Source: Halobacillus litoralis | GTDB lineage: Bacteria; Bacillota; Bacilli; Bacillales; Halobacillaceae | Direction of reading: 5' to 3' | NCBI RefSeq assembly: GCF_020524025.1 | Contig: NZ_JAIVKN010000004.1 | Span: forward strand, 372,001 to 436,000 | Length of the DNA: 64,000 nucleotides | In this document: positions 15,308 to 25,052 of the stretch, piece by piece | Position numbering within the stretch: position 1 is the stretch's first letter | Layout: each line of letters opens with the position of its first letter | Translations under genes and position numbers: made by a program | The notes under the pieces: model-generated | Database searches by the model: none | What the model was told of the DNA's origin: nothing | Seen by the model: the letters and a program-made list of their open reading frames with translations, nothing else

Positions 15308-16061
15308 AACCATTTTAGCAGTAAAACAGCAAGAGATTGAAAAGTTATATATGCCGGAGGAGCAGTCCTTCACTCATTACTCTCTCTATGATTCTTTGAA
15401 GGCTTCCCCATATGCGGCAGGCCTGATTGCTGAGGTGAAAAAAGCCTCTCCTTCCAAAGGGATCATCCGGGAAGATTTTAATCCTGTACGTATTGCTCAT
15501 GATTATGAACAAGCCGGTGCCCAGGCCATTTCGGTCTTAACCGACCAACATTTTTTCCAGGGCCATCGTGATTATTTAACAGAGATTAAGAAAATCGTAG
15601 AGATACCAGTGATGAGAAAGGACTTTATTATAGACTCTCTTCAGGTTGCTGAGAGTGCCCAGATTGGTGCGGACGCTATCCTGCTGATTGGAGAAGCAAT
15701 GGAGGCTCAGAAGCTTCACGAACTGTACCTGCAGGCCCATGACCTTGGTATGGAAGTCCTGGTAGAGGTGCATAGTGAGGAAACATTAGGCAGACTATTA
15801 AATCAATTCACACCAAAGATATTAGGCATTAATAACAGAAATCTTCATACATTCGAGACTAAGTTATCTCAAACAGAAAGAATGGCAAAGCTTGCCCCTA
15901 AAGAGTCTCTGCTTGTATCTGAAAGTGGTATTTTCACTAATAAAGATTTACAAGAAGTGGCCGGATATGGAGCGGAAGGTATTCTGGTTGGTGAGTCTCT
16001 GATGCGCCAAACAAATATTAAAGAAGCAGTTAAATTACTCGTCGAAGGAGGGAACGTTTGA
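15300..16061 (+). CDS. trpC: Indole-3-glycerol-phosphate synthase
   Basis: 253 aa TIM barrel. It cyclises carboxyphenylamino-deoxyribulose phosphate to indole-3-glycerol phosphate. The AEVKKASPSKGII stretch (about residues 44-56) carries the catalytic Lys and substrate loop, PVMRKDFIID holds the second essential Lys, and LVEVHSEE, LGINNRNL, VSESGI and GILVGESLM are the later barrel-strand motifs. It overlaps trpD by 8 bases and its TGA overlaps the trpF start (TGATG). TrpC and TrpF are separate proteins here, as in Bacillus and unlike the fused enterobacterial enzyme. Confidence 0.97.
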   Translation: MLETILAVKQQEIEKLYMPEEQSFTHYSLYDSLKASPYAAGLIAEVKKASPSKGIIREDFNPVRIAHDYEQAGAQAISVLTDQHFFQGHRDYLTEIKKIVEIPVMRKDFIIDSLQVAESAQIGADAILLIGEAMEAQKLHELYLQAHDLGMEVLVEVHSEETLGRLLNQFTPKILGINNRNLHTFETKLSQTERMAKLAPKESLLVSESGIFTNKDLQEVAGYGAEGILVGESLMRQTNIKEAVKLLVEGGNV

Positions 16062-16717
16062 TGAAAGAACCAATCGTCAAACTATGTGGAAATCAATCGT
16101 TATCAGATGTAGCCAAAACGACTTCTTCAGACGCCTCCCACCTTGGATTTATCTTTGTCAGAAGGACAAAACGATATGTTCGACCTGAGCACGTTGGCCG
16201 TTGGTTAAGAAAAATCCGTCCTAAACAGAAATTAGTTGGTGTCTTTATTGATCCTACTATAGAGGAACTGGAAGAAGTTTTGCATTTCGTTCCATTGGAT
16301 GTCATTCAATTACACGGAAATGAAACAGTTTCCCAACTTTTAAGAATAAAAGAAGCGTTTGGACTTCCAGTCTGGAAGGTTATTCATCACCAGAAAGAAG
16401 GGATCCAGCGGATGGAAGTCTTCAGAGGAGTAGCGGATGGCTATATCATTGATAGTAAAGTAGAAGGGGCCTCAGGAGGAACAGGGGTCCAGTTTGACTG
16501 GGAGGCTGTTCCGACGTATCGCGACACGGCTTATGGACAAGGGGTACCGTGTTTAATTGCAGGGGGGATCCGTCCTGAAAATGTTTATGATCTATTATCC
16601 CACCAGCCGGAAGGTATAGACATTTCAAGTGGGATTGAAATGGATGGCAGAAAAGATATAGGAAAAATACAATCAATTATGAAAGAGGTGGAGCGAAATG
16701 TTGCAAGTATTTCCTGA
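16061..16717 (+). CDS. trpF: Phosphoribosylanthranilate isomerase
   Basis: 218 aa TIM barrel that performs the Amadori rearrangement before TrpC. VKLCGNQS near residue 6 contains the catalytic Cys, with the later strands LGFIFV, VGVFID (containing the general-acid Asp), VIQLHGNE, and [12 protein letters not shown] followed by the phosphate-binding DISSGIE. ATG 16061 shares bases with the trpC stop and has GAAGGAGGG upstream; a TTG one codon earlier is a poorer start. The gene overlaps trpB by 20 bases. The usual KICGI motif reads KLCGN here, a tolerated variation. Confidence 0.93.
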   Translation: MKEPIVKLCGNQSLSDVAKTTSSDASHLGFIFVRRTKRYVRPEHVGRWLRKIRPKQKLVGVFIDPTIEELEEVLHFVPLDVIQLHGNETVSQLLRIKEAFGLPVWKVIHHQKEGIQRMEVFRGVADGYIIDSKVEGASGGTGVQFDWEAVPTYRDTAYGQGVPCLIAGGIRPENVYDLLSHQPEGIDISSGIEMDGRKDIGKIQSIMKEVERNVASIS

Positions 16718-17891
16718 TATAAAAGGTAGATTTGGTGACTTTGGCGGCAAGTATGTCCCTGAAACTTTAATGGGGCCTTTGCAGGAATTAGAGGAGTCTC
16801 TCGATAAGGCTATGGCAGACCCTTCCTTTATTGAGGAGTACCACCATGTACTAAAAGAATATGCAGGACGCCCTACTTCTTTATCTTATGCTGATAAGGT
16901 AAGTGAGCACCTCGGAGGTGCGAAGATATACTTGAAACGGGAAGATTTGAACCACACAGGTGCGCACAAACTTAATAACGCGGTCGGCCAGGCGCTACTG
17001 GCCAAGCGGATGGGGAAAGAAAAAATCATTGCTGAGACCGGGGCCGGACAGCATGGTGTTGCATCTGCAACCGTTGCAGCCAAATTCGGTCTTAAGTGTA
17101 AGGTGTTTATGGGAGAAGAAGATATCCGCAGGCAGGAATTAAATGTGTTCCGTATGAAGCTTCTAGGTGCTGAAGTTGTTTCTGTGTCCAGCGGAAATGG
17201 AACTCTTAAAGATGCCACCAATGAAGCGATCCGATATTGGGTGGCAAACTGTGAAGATCATTTCTATTTGATTGGTTCAGTGGTTGGTCCACATCCGTAT
17301 CCCCGGATGGTTCGTGACTTTCAGCGGGTTATAGGAGATGAATCGAAGCGGCAATTTTTAGAAGTCGAAGAGCGGTTACCAAATCGGATTTTCGCCTGCG
17401 TAGGAGGCGGCAGTAATGCAATGGGAATGTTCTATCCATTTTTAGAAGACAATAGTGAATTAATAGGTGTAGAAGCTGCTGGCAAAGGTATTGATACACC
17501 TGAGCATGCGGCTACATTATCTAAAGGAACGCCAGGTGTAATCCATGGGTCTATGACATACTTGATGCAGGATGAAAATGGTCAGATTACAGAACCGTAT
17601 TCCATCTCAGCAGGTTTGGATTATCCAGGAATCGGACCGGAACATGCGCATCTCTTCCAAACGAAAAAAGTCCGTTATGAATCGATTACGGATAATGAAG
17701 CTCTCAGCGCTTTAAAATTACTGACTCAGACAGAAGGAATCATACCTGCGATAGAAAGTGCCCATGCACTTGCTCAAGCCTTCAAGGAAGCAGGCAGTAT
17801 GGCAGAAGATGAAACGATCCTGATTAACCTTTCTGGTCGTGGGGATAAGGATATGGCGACATTAATGGAACATTTCCAGGAGGAGGTTTAA
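16698..17891 (+). CDS. trpB: Tryptophan synthase beta subunit
   Basis: 397 aa, PLP-dependent, condensing indole with serine to give tryptophan. The PLP lysine sits in [14 protein letters not shown] (about residue 90), the [11 protein letters not shown] loop and the Gly-rich phosphate site [15 protein letters not shown] follow, and the C-terminal [10 protein letters not shown] is conserved. The [17 protein letters not shown]-terminus is the alpha-subunit contact region of a typical TrpB1. It begins inside trpF and ends one base before trpA, so alpha and beta subunits are made together and form the channelled alpha2-beta2 complex. Confidence 0.97.
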   Translation: MLQVFPDIKGRFGDFGGKYVPETLMGPLQELEESLDKAMADPSFIEEYHHVLKEYAGRPTSLSYADKVSEHLGGAKIYLKREDLNHTGAHKLNNAVGQALLAKRMGKEKIIAETGAGQHGVASATVAAKFGLKCKVFMGEEDIRRQELNVFRMKLLGAEVVSVSSGNGTLKDATNEAIRYWVANCEDHFYLIGSVVGPHPYPRMVRDFQRVIGDESKRQFLEVEERLPNRIFACVGGGSNAMGMFYPFLEDNSELIGVEAAGKGIDTPEHAATLSKGTPGVIHGSMTYLMQDENGQITEPYSISAGLDYPGIGPEHAHLFQTKKVRYESITDNEALSALKLLTQTEGIIPAIESAHALAQAFKEAGSMAEDETILINLSGRGDKDMATLMEHFQEEV

Positions 17892-17892
17892 C

Positions 17893-18693
17893 ATGCTGAC
17901 AAAGACGTTCTTTCAAGGGAAACTGACAAAAACAGAAAACTTGTTTATTCCATTTGTCGTTGCGGGAGATCCGACCCCTGAGCATACTATTGAGTTTGCT
18001 TTAAAACTTCAAGAGGAAGGGGCGGATGTGTTGGAACTGGGGGTTCCCTACTCTGATCCATTAGCGGACGGTCCAACGATCCAGCGAGCAGCCCAGCGTG
18101 CTTTACAAGCAGGGATGTCGTTACGGAAGGCTGTTCAATTAGTTCCCGAACTAAGAAAACGGGGACTTGAAATTCCGGTCGTTATTTTCACCTATTACAA
18201 TCCTGTCTTACAAATTGGTCATGATGACTTCTTTGGTTTATTAGAAGATAATGGTGTAGAAGGTTTACTCATTCCTGATCTTCCTTATGAAGAGAGTAGT
18301 GAGATACGTCAACAGGCAGAAGAGAAAGATATTGAATTTATATCCCTGGTGGCGCCCAACTCAGATAAACGGATTCAACAGATCGCTGAACACGCAAGAG
18401 GGTTTCTCTATTGTGTATCTTCTCTTGGTGTAACGGGGGAACGGAATGATATGTCAGCAGATGCTCTATCTTTTATCAAAAAGGTAAAAGAACACAGCAG
18501 CGTCCCCGTAGCGGTTGGATTTGGTATTTCAACGAATGACCACGTAAAGCTGGTCAGAGAGCATGCGGATGGTGTAATTATCGGGAGTAAAATCATCCGT
18601 TTAATTGAAGGCGAGCTTGAGAATATTGATAAAGGTCAAACATCACTTGCTTTAGAGAACTTTTCAAAAGGGATACGTGAACTTATTCAATAG
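17893..18693 (+). CDS. trpA: Tryptophan synthase alpha subunit
   Basis: 266 aa TIM barrel that cleaves indole-3-glycerol phosphate to indole, passed to TrpB. The catalytic Glu is in DVLELGVPYSDPLADGPTIQ and the catalytic Asp in GLLIPDLPYEES; phosphate binding is by VGFGISTNDH and DGVIIGSKII. The ribosome binding site AGGAGG lies within the end of trpB. Its TAG stop may be the first triplet of a TRAP site for the next gene, trpG. It is the last of the six classical trp genes, in the order EDCFBA of Bacillus. Confidence 0.97.
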   Translation: MLTKTFFQGKLTKTENLFIPFVVAGDPTPEHTIEFALKLQEEGADVLELGVPYSDPLADGPTIQRAAQRALQAGMSLRKAVQLVPELRKRGLEIPVVIFTYYNPVLQIGHDDFFGLLEDNGVEGLLIPDLPYEESSEIRQQAEEKDIEFISLVAPNSDKRIQQIAEHARGFLYCVSSLGVTGERNDMSADALSFIKKVKEHSSVPVAVGFGISTNDHVKLVREHADGVIIGSKIIRLIEGELENIDKGQTSLALENFSKGIRELIQ

Positions 18694-18703
18694 GAAGTGA
18701 TGC

Positions 18704-18728
18704 GAGCAGAGAGGAGTGGAGCAGAGTG
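18704..18728 (+). promoter_or_regulatory. TRAP-like triplet array over the trpG ribosome binding site
   Basis: GAG triplets start at 18704, 18709, 18714, 18719 and 18724, a perfect 5-base period, with a TAG at 18691 as a possible further site. The array covers the Shine-Dalgarno (GAGGAG, 18711-18716) and touches the GTG start (18726). In B. subtilis TRAP represses trpG (pabA) in just this way; binding here is inferred. Confidence 0.8.
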
Positions 18729-19307
18729 ATTTACATGATTGATCATTATGATTCTTTTACCTATAACCTTGTTCAATATTTAGGAGAACTGGGGCAAGAG
18801 GTGGTTGTAAGAAGAAATGATGAAGTTGAGATAGCTGAGATTGAGCACTTAGACCCGGAGCTGATATTTTTGTCACCAGGGCCTTGTTCTCCCAATGAGA
18901 CAGGGATGACTCTTGAGGTCATTAACTATTTTAAGGACAAAAAACCTATCTTTGGAGTGTGCCTCGGGCAGCAAGCAATTGCCCAGGTGTTCGGAGGAAA
19001 TGTCATTCGTGCTGAAAGATTGATGCACGGTAAGTCTTCCCGTGTCTTCCATGATGGAAAAGGGATTTATCAAGGTTTGAACAATCCAATGGAGGCCATG
19101 CGTTACCACTCTCTTATTGTGGAACTTGAATCTCTTCCTGAATGTTTTGAGGTAACAGCTTCCACTGTTGAAGGTGAACTGATGGGGATCCGACACACCG
19201 ACTACCCCATTGAAGGTGTTCAATTTCATCCGGAATCTATAGGTACAGACGATGGGAAACAGCTCTTGGCTAATGTAGTGAAAAAACGTGTACAAGCACT
19301 AATCTAG
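18726..19307 (+). CDS. trpG: Glutamine amidotransferase component of anthranilate (and aminodeoxychorismate) synthase
   Basis: 193 aa class I glutamine amidotransferase that supplies ammonia to TrpE, and in Bacilli commonly also to PabB for folate. The nucleophile Cys lies in GVCLGQQAIAQVFGG (about residue 79), with the catalytic His-Glu pair in VQFHPESIG. The N-terminus MIYMIDHYDSFTYNL is the standard one, so the GTG at 18726 is the start. In B. subtilis this gene sits in the folate operon; here it directly follows trpA with its own TRAP-type array, so tryptophan should regulate both operon transcription products and this amphibolic subunit. A strong terminator follows. Confidence 0.92.
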   Translation: MIYMIDHYDSFTYNLVQYLGELGQEVVVRRNDEVEIAEIEHLDPELIFLSPGPCSPNETGMTLEVINYFKDKKPIFGVCLGQQAIAQVFGGNVIRAERLMHGKSSRVFHDGKGIYQGLNNPMEAMRYHSLIVELESLPECFEVTASTVEGELMGIRHTDYPIEGVQFHPESIGTDDGKQLLANVVKKRVQALI

Positions 19308-19667
19308 AACGATTTGAAAGCTGATATCTATGTAGATATCAGCTTATTTTTTAGGTCTTTGGAACTATTTTAAACATTACGTCCGCCAGAGGAATCGGTA
19401 TCTTATTTGATTTTTCTTAACAAATAGACAATTTTGTGAACCATTGAGGTTAACGGTTTCATATGACTTTGTGAAAATATACCAATCCTAAAAACCTTGA
19501 TAAAATAGTAGTTTATATGTGTTTGAACCTGATTTTCACAAATTATGAATCTATGTTAGGTTAATTATTGTTGAGTTCGAACGGGCAATGACATCGGCCG
19601 GTGTTTTCATATGTATCGCTCACCTAGAACTAGCTAACAAAAAACATCAGGAGATGATTTAGTAGAT
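19308..19667. other. Intergenic region between trpG and the symporter gene
   Basis: 360 bases. It holds the trpG terminator (19318-19352). Candidate sites of lower certainty are a cre-like GGTTAACGGTTTCA (19448-19461, two mismatches to the CcpA consensus as I recall it) and an imperfect palindrome ACATCGG/CCGGTGT (19591-19604). A ribosome binding site AGGAGATG lies unusually far (about 14 bases) from the symporter ATG. I see no convincing sigma-A promoter and no small gene. Confidence 0.4.
19318..19352 (+). terminator. trp operon terminator
   Basis: AAGCTGATATCTA (19318-19330) pairs with TAGATATCAGCTT (19333-19345), followed by a T-rich tail. It ends the trpE-trpG transcription unit. Confidence 0.9.
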
Positions 19668-21083
19668 ATGGAACTGCAACAAGATCCAACTTTGTTATGG
19701 TTTATAGTCATTTATGGAATTATTATGGTCGGCATCGGCGTATTTATGTCGAAGAAAGTGGCCGGTAGTGAGGACTTCGTGCTAGCCGGGAAAAGCTTAG
19801 GTCCTTTTGTATTAATGGGAACGCTTCTTGCTACCTGGACAGGCAGCGGTAGTATTTCTGGCGGTGAAACGTCTATGGCGTTCTCATATGGTATTCTTCC
19901 ATCATTGATGATGATGCTCCCAACGTTAGTCGGTATCATTGTTCTTTATGTAGTTGCACCAAAAATTCGTGAATACGGGAAATTTACCGTTTCTGGAATT
20001 CTGGAAGCAAAATATGGACGCACATCCCGTAACCTTGCGAGTGTTATTATCATTTTAGCTTACGTAGGAATTGTATCTTATCAGATGAAAGGCTTTGGAT
20101 TTATTCTTAATCTTACGACAGGCATGAGTGTCCAAACAGGTACGATGATCGGTGCAGGTATGATTATATTCCTTGCCATGATCGGAGGTCTCCGCTCTGT
20201 ATCTCAAACAGATGCAATCAGTGGATTTCTTATGGTCGGTGGATTAATTATAACGGTACCAACAATTTTCATTGTTGCAGGTGGCTGGAGTGAAATTGTA
20301 GCAAACGTACCTGAATCTCACATGAGTACTACTGGCGGGTTAACCACTGTTCAAATGATTGGTTACTTGCTTCCGTCCTTGTTCTTGCTGCTCGGTGATC
20401 AGAATATGTATCAGCGGTTGGCTTCATCTAAAGGAAATAAATCAGCAAAGCGTGCTCAAATGGGTTGGTTAATTGCGATGATTGTTATTTCCCCATCCAT
20501 TTCATTAATTGCCTTTGCATCCCGTTCCTTGTTCCCTGATATTGATCCAGGTATGGCTTTGATGGCCACAACGGTTGCAATGCCGGTTGCGATTGGCGGG
20601 ATTTTATTAGCGGCAGCAGCTTCTTTCATTATTACGACAGGAAACTCTTACTTGTTGTCTGCGGCTACGAATTTAACCTACGACTTGTATGGGAAATATG
20701 TGAATAAAGAAGCCTCAGATAAGAAATTATTATCCATGACACGTATCTTTATCGTAGCACTTGGGCTGCTTGCGTTCGTTATCATCAGTTATTTCCCTAC
20801 CGTGTTAAGCGTTCAAATGTATGCTTATACCGTTTATGGAGCAGGTATAACGCCTGCAGTACTTGCTGTTTTCTTCTGGAAGCGTGTAAATGCCATTGGC
20901 GGGGTATCTTCCATGATTGCAGGTGTTGTAGCGACATTGACCTGGGAAATTCTATTGCAGAAACCTTTTGAAGTAAATAGTGTAGTTATTGCTGTTCCAG
21001 TAGCTGTGATAGTATTAATCTCAATGACACTATTGACTACGAATAATAATAAAGATAAACAATCTACAGCAAAAGCTTCTTAA
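19668..21083 (+). CDS. Sodium:solute symporter (SSS family)
   Basis: 471 aa with about 13 hydrophobic segments. SEDFVLAGKSLGPFVLMGTL in the first loop and helix 2, ATWTGSGSISGGETSMAFSYG, and GGLRSVSQTDAISGFLMVGG are the sodium- and substrate-binding regions of the SSS (LeuT-fold) family, and the conserved LLGDQNMYQRLASSK follows. The substrate cannot be assigned; the family carries proline, pantothenate, sugars, acetate or urea with sodium, which suits a halophile. It is a single gene after the trp operon terminator and shares a bidirectional terminator with the chemoreceptor gene. It is not linked to tryptophan transport by sequence. Confidence 0.88.
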   Translation: MELQQDPTLLWFIVIYGIIMVGIGVFMSKKVAGSEDFVLAGKSLGPFVLMGTLLATWTGSGSISGGETSMAFSYGILPSLMMMLPTLVGIIVLYVVAPKIREYGKFTVSGILEAKYGRTSRNLASVIIILAYVGIVSYQMKGFGFILNLTTGMSVQTGTMIGAGMIIFLAMIGGLRSVSQTDAISGFLMVGGLIITVPTIFIVAGGWSEIVANVPESHMSTTGGLTTVQMIGYLLPSLFLLLGDQNMYQRLASSKGNKSAKRAQMGWLIAMIVISPSISLIAFASRSLFPDIDPGMALMATTVAMPVAIGGILLAAAASFIITTGNSYLLSAATNLTYDLYGKYVNKEASDKKLLSMTRIFIVALGLLAFVIISYFPTVLSVQMYAYTVYGAGITPAVLAVFFWKRVNAIGGVSSMIAGVVATLTWEILLQKPFEVNSVVIAVPVAVIVLISMTLLTTNNNKDKQSTAKAS

Positions 21084-21087
21084 AATG

Positions 21088-21127
21088 AAAGAAGGCCCTT
21101 TTACTCTCAGGTAAAAGGGCCTTCTTT
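21088..21127. terminator. Bidirectional terminator
   Basis: AAAGAAGGCCCTTTTAC (21088-21104) pairs perfectly with GTAAAAGGGCCTTCTTT (21111-21127), with U-tracts both ways for the convergent symporter and chemoreceptor genes. Confidence 0.92.
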
Positions 21128-21132
21128 TTCTT

Positions 21133-23151
21133 TTATACTTTGAACTGTTTCATCTGTTCATTGAGTTTTTCTGAAAGCGAGGATAGTTCATCAGCACTTA
21201 GAGAAACTTCTTCTACAGAACTATTGGACTGCTGGGCTGCGGCTGTTACCTGCTCGACACCTGCAGCTGATTCTTGAGAAACAGAGGCCACTTCTTCAAT
21301 CGAAGCGTTTATTTCGTAACTGTCGTTTGAGATTTTATCCAGTTTATCAGCGATGTCCCTGCTTTTAGTAACCATTTGTGTCACAGCTTGTTCAATCCGA
21401 GTGAACGTCTCTCCTGTAGTTTCCATTTGTTTCGTACCTTGGTCTACCTCATGGTAACCATTTTGTAATGTATCTACGACCATGCTTGATTCGGTCTGTA
21501 TACCAGAGACAATGGTTGTAATATCTCCAACAGAATTTGTCACCTGTTCAGCTAGTTTTCGTACCTCATCAGCAACTACAGCAAACCCTTTTCCATGTTC
21601 ACCAGCGCGGGCTGCTTCTATGGCGGCATTTAGTGATAGAAGGTTGGTTTGTTCAGCAATGTCCTGAATGACCTGGACAAGTTTTGAGATTTCCTTAGAC
21701 TGCTGGTCCAAACCCTGCACTTTTTCAACAGATTCTTTAACAATAGAATCTATGTTCTGCATTTGTTTTACCGAATGACGCATCATTTCACTTCCATCCC
21801 CCGTCATGGCAAGGACATCAGAGGATGTATTGGATACGTCTTTTCCGTTTAAATGAGCCTGCTGTATTTCCTTGGCGAATGTCTCCATCATTTCTGAGAT
21901 TCGTGAGGAGCTGTGAGCTTGTGATTCAGAACCGGCGGACAGCTCTTCCATTGTTGAAGCAATTTGTTCACTGCCCTCACGCACTTCTTCCGCTGCCTGC
22001 TTTAAACCAGTACTTTGATTGGTCACAGATTCGGTTACTGTCTGTAATTGCTGAATCATTTGTTTAATACTTTCTTTCATTTCGTTAGCCGAATTGGACA
22101 ATTGCCCAATTTCATCTTCTCGGTTTTGAAGGAGATTTACAGTCAAATCTCCTTCTTCCACACTTTTCATTTTCTTCTGAAGTGTTGTTATAGGTCTGCG
22201 AATTCTCTTAGCAATAATGAAAGATACAATGATAGATAAAACAAGAATAATCAGAACCGTTGTTGCTATAGGGAGAAGGATAGCGGCTCCTTTCTGTTCG
22301 AGTTCCGATTTATTTACAGTTCCTACGATAATCCAGTCTGTTTTATCATTGACTGCATAGGCAAGGATTTTGTCATTTCCTTCAAACTGATAGTTAATAA
22401 CCCCTTTGGTCTGATTTTGTTCAAGAATTTTCTTGTAATAACTTTCATCTGATACATCTGTTCCAATAAGTTCTGGTGTCGGGTGGGAGAGGAAGGTCCC
22501 ACTCTTAGAAAAGATAGCCGCGTATCCAGAATCGGCTATCTGTACTCCTTCAATCAGTTGAAGAAGAGACTCCATATTTAAGTCGATTGAAAAGACTCCA
22601 ATGAGGTCTTCTCCATCAAATACGGCTTTTGCGACACTCATAATGGTTTCCCCTGTATTTTCGTCTATATAGGGCTCTGTCCAAATCGCTTTTTCGCCCT
22701 GATCTACCGCCTGTTTATACCAAGGGCGGTCTCTGGGGTCAAATCCATCAGGAATGGATAAGGAAGAGTCCGTAATGGTTTCTCCTGTCTCCTCTATCCC
22801 TATATAGGCGTTTGTTATGGTGCTGCTGGAAGAGCGTAGATCATCGAGCGTATCAACAAGGTTATCTGTATCAGAAGAAACATCTAATAGATTTGGTTGA
22901 GTAACGTAATAATTAACGATATCTTCTTGAGTTCTAAAGAAAATATCGAATGAATGACTCAGTGTTGACGTCTGTTCTTTAATATTGTCAGTCAGTTCAT
23001 CAGTCGTAATTTTGACGCTGAAGGAATAGCTTGCATACCCAATGATGAAGCCTGCAGCAACAATTAATGTCAAAAACGGAATTAAAATCTGTCTTTGAAG
23101 TGTACGTTTAAAAAATGATCCTTTTTGGTTTCTTTGTTTTTTCTTGAACAT
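21133..23151 (-). CDS. Methyl-accepting chemotaxis protein with dCache sensor
   Basis: 672 aa. Transmembrane helix 1 (about 22-45), an extracellular double-Cache domain (about 50-285), helix 2 (about 290-315), HAMP (about 316-370), and a long cytoplasmic coiled coil with the signalling tip [20 protein letters not shown] and [12 protein letters not shown]. In the distal membrane part of Cache, [12 protein letters not shown], the EPYID tyrosine and the FSIDL aspartate fit the amino-acid-binding dCache motif, so an amino acid is the likely attractant; this is inferred. The C-terminus lacks a CheR-binding pentapeptide of the NWETF type. A sigma-D promoter lies at 23214-23240, as expected for a motility gene. 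Confidence 0.93.
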   Translation of the reverse strand: MFKKKQRNQKGSFFKRTLQRQILIPFLTLIVAAGFIIGYASYSFSVKITTDELTDNIKEQTSTLSHSFDIFFRTQEDIVNYYVTQPNLLDVSSDTDNLVDTLDDLRSSSSTITNAYIGIEETGETITDSSLSIPDGFDPRDRPWYKQAVDQGEKAIWTEPYIDENTGETIMSVAKAVFDGEDLIGVFSIDLNMESLLQLIEGVQIADSGYAAIFSKSGTFLSHPTPELIGTDVSDESYYKKILEQNQTKGVINYQFEGNDKILAYAVNDKTDWIIVGTVNKSELEQKGAAILLPIATTVLIILVLSIIVSFIIAKRIRRPITTLQKKMKSVEEGDLTVNLLQNREDEIGQLSNSANEMKESIKQMIQQLQTVTESVTNQSTGLKQAAEEVREGSEQIASTMEELSAGSESQAHSSSRISEMMETFAKEIQQAHLNGKDVSNTSSDVLAMTGDGSEMMRHSVKQMQNIDSIVKESVEKVQGLDQQSKEISKLVQVIQDIAEQTNLLSLNAAIEAARAGEHGKGFAVVADEVRKLAEQVTNSVGDITTIVSGIQTESSMVVDTLQNGYHEVDQGTKQMETTGETFTRIEQAVTQMVTKSRDIADKLDKISNDSYEINASIEEVASVSQESAAGVEQVTAAAQQSNSSVEEVSLSADELSSLSEKLNEQMKQFKV

Positions 23152-23213
23152 TCTGTACCCCCGGATTTTTTAGTAGGTCTAGTGTTTGATGGTATTAACT
23201 AGTCACGCTACAT

Positions 23214-23240
23214 TTATCGGACGGTCAGGGGGATTTTTTA
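23214..23240 (-). promoter_or_regulatory. Sigma-D (flagellar) promoter of the chemoreceptor gene
   Basis: On the minus strand TAAA (23240-23237), a 15-base spacer and TCCGATAA (23221-23214) match the sigma-D consensus TAAA-N15-GCCGATAA with one mismatch, about 60 bases before the start codon. Confidence 0.82.
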
Positions 23241-23252
23241 ATAAGTAAAGCA

Positions 23253-23286
23253 AAAAAACACCATCTCTAATGAGATGGTGTTTTTT
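23253..23286 (-). terminator. tRNA gene terminator
   Basis: A 15-bp stem, arms 23253-23267 and 23272-23286 (core CACCATCTC), lies 7 bases after the tRNA 3' end on the minus strand with a U-tract. Confidence 0.88.
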
Positions 23287-23292
23287 CTAGAG

Positions 23293-23365
23293 TGGAGCAT
23301 AGCGGGCTTGAACCGCTGACCTCTACACTGCCAGTGTAGCGCTCTCCCAGCTGAGCTAATGCCCC
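23293..23365 (-). tRNA. tRNA-Ala (anticodon GGC)
   Basis: 73 bases form a full cloverleaf on the minus strand. The acceptor GGGGCAT pairs with ATGCTCC, giving the G3:U70 wobble that is the alanine identity element. D arm GCTC/GAGC, anticodon stem CTACA/TGTAG with loop CTGGCAG (anticodon GGC, reading GCC), and T arm AGCGG-TTCAAGC-CCGCT are all intact. CCA is not encoded. It is a solitary tRNA gene with its own promoter and terminator, between the chemoreceptor and MFS genes. Confidence 0.96.
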
Positions 23366-23386
23366 ATGAATTTTTCGACAATTTTA

Positions 23387-23415
23387 ATTATATAAGGGAG
23401 GACATAAAAAATCAA
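23387..23415 (-). promoter_or_regulatory. tRNA-Ala promoter
   Basis: TTGATT (23415-23410), a 17-base spacer and TATAAT (23392-23387) on the minus strand, about 22 bases before the mature tRNA 5' end. Confidence 0.82.
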
Positions 23416-23603
23416 GGGGGAAATTAAGTGAGATGTTCGGATGAAAAAGCATGGAATCTATATTTTATCTGATTAAATCATTGCATTTGTACTTATCCTT
23501 CCACTATATGAAGTGGGAAATTTGTCGTCCTCTAACAAAAATTGTTTAAAAAGTAAGATTTCAGGTTAAGAGAGAATTATTCTATAGTTTGAGAGGTGAC
23601 GAA

Positions 23604-24863
23604 ATGGCGGAAAGAAAAGTGAAAAACAGATGGCTTATTGCTTTATGCGCTGTGGGGATTCATATATCCATCGGGTCCGTATACGCATGGAGTAACTTTA
23701 CAGGGCCACTGAGTGATCAATTTGGATGGTCTGCAAGTCAAGTTCAATTTACGTTTAGTATGGCTATTTTATTTTTAGGTTTATCAGCCGCTTTTTTAGG
23801 ATGGTTTGTTGAGAAATATGGTCCACGGGTGGCGGGTATAACCGCAGCTGTATTCTTTGGAATAGGTGTGGCGGGTTCTGGTATCGCTGTTCAGGCAGGT
23901 TCGTTATGGCTGTTATATATTTCTTATGGCGTTTTAGGTGGAATTGGTCTTGGCGTAGGTTATATTGCTCCTGTATCCACCTTAGTGAAATGGTTCCCTG
24001 ACAGAAGAGGACTGGCGACAGGGATGGCGATTATGGGATTTGGATTTGCAGCTGCAATTGCCAGTCCATTGATGAATTTTTTGATTAACACGGTAGGGAT
24101 TTCTGCTACTTTTTATATTTTAGGAATTAGTTATTTTGTCATCATGATTGCATCTTCTCTTTATTTATCACGTCCTCCTGAAGGATGGACACCTGAAGGG
24201 TATAATCCTGAAAGCGAAGATGATGTAAATAAACAAGATCTTGCTAATTTAAAAGCTAAAGAGTCTTTAAAAACAAAACGCTTTTATTATTTGTGGACGA
24301 TGCTGTTTATTAACGTCACATGTGGAATTGCGGTAATCTCTGCTGCTAAGCCATTATTGGAAGAAAGTGTGGGAGTGTCAACGGGAGTTGCTGCAACCCT
24401 TGTTGGTGTCATGGGGATATTTAATGGACTTGGCAGAATTGGATGGGCCAGTGCTTCTGATTATATTGGACGAGGCAATACGTACTTAACCTTCTTTGTT
24501 CTCCAAATCGGTCTATTCCTAATCGTTCCTTGGACATCTGTTACTTGGATCTTCGTAGTAGCATTTTCTATTATTTACACCTGCTATGGCGGAGGGTTTG
24601 CGACCATGCCGGCATTTATCGGGGATTTATTTGGGACAAAAGAACTTGGGGCCATCCATGGATATATTCTAACGGCATGGGCAGCGGCCGGTTTAGTCGG
24701 TCCGATTTTTGCCGCATGGATGAAAGATACTACTGGCAGTTATGAGAGTAGTTTAATTTACTTTGCTGGACTATTTGTGGTGGCATTGATCGTTTCGATT
24801 TTGACAAAAGTCGATGAGAAGCAAAAGCGTAAAGAAATGAGAGCGAATCAAAAAACTGCGTAA
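23604..24863 (+). CDS. MFS transporter, oxalate/formate antiporter-like (OFA) family
   Basis: 419 aa with twelve hydrophobic segments and a central polar loop (about 195-220). NRWLIALCAVGIHISIGSVY followed by AWSNFTGPL is the hallmark N-terminus of the OFA group, and WFPDRRGLATGMAIMGFGFA is the conserved helix 4-5 loop. Members exchange oxalate, formate, lactate or related monocarboxylates; the substrate here is unknown. ATG 23604 follows GAGAGGTGA; the TTG further up is not needed. The upstream gap after the tRNA (23416-23588) holds no other gene. A long terminator stem follows at 24995-25032. Confidence 0.87.
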   Translation: MAERKVKNRWLIALCAVGIHISIGSVYAWSNFTGPLSDQFGWSASQVQFTFSMAILFLGLSAAFLGWFVEKYGPRVAGITAAVFFGIGVAGSGIAVQAGSLWLLYISYGVLGGIGLGVGYIAPVSTLVKWFPDRRGLATGMAIMGFGFAAAIASPLMNFLINTVGISATFYILGISYFVIMIASSLYLSRPPEGWTPEGYNPESEDDVNKQDLANLKAKESLKTKRFYYLWTMLFINVTCGIAVISAAKPLLEESVGVSTGVAATLVGVMGIFNGLGRIGWASASDYIGRGNTYLTFFVLQIGLFLIVPWTSVTWIFVVAFSIIYTCYGGGFATMPAFIGDLFGTKELGAIHGYILTAWAAAGLVGPIFAAWMKDTTGSYESSLIYFAGLFVVALIVSILTKVDEKQKRKEMRANQKTA

Positions 24864-24994
24864 AGACTGGAAACCTTTATACTCCTGATAAATGGAACTC
24901 TAACGTCCGGATTTTCTATATAAGAACATAGATAGGTCCTTTTCTAATCAGGATATGAATCGCCTTTTATTTCATTAAAGTTATAAATACAGAA

Positions 24995-25032
24995 GAAAGG
25001 GGATCCATCGTTATAACGATGGATCCCCTTTC
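24995..25032. terminator. Bidirectional terminator
   Basis: An 18-bp perfect stem (24995-25012 with 25015-25032, core GGGGATCCATCG) between the convergent MFS and queE genes, with T-rich flanks. Confidence 0.88.
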
Positions 25033-25052
25033 CTTGTTTATCATTCCTATAG

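Noticed and set aside
19668-21083. Symporter as a tryptophan transporter belonging to the trp operon
   Set aside because: A strong terminator separates it from trpG, there is no TRAP-type array before it, and the SSS family has no tryptophan specificity that I can read.
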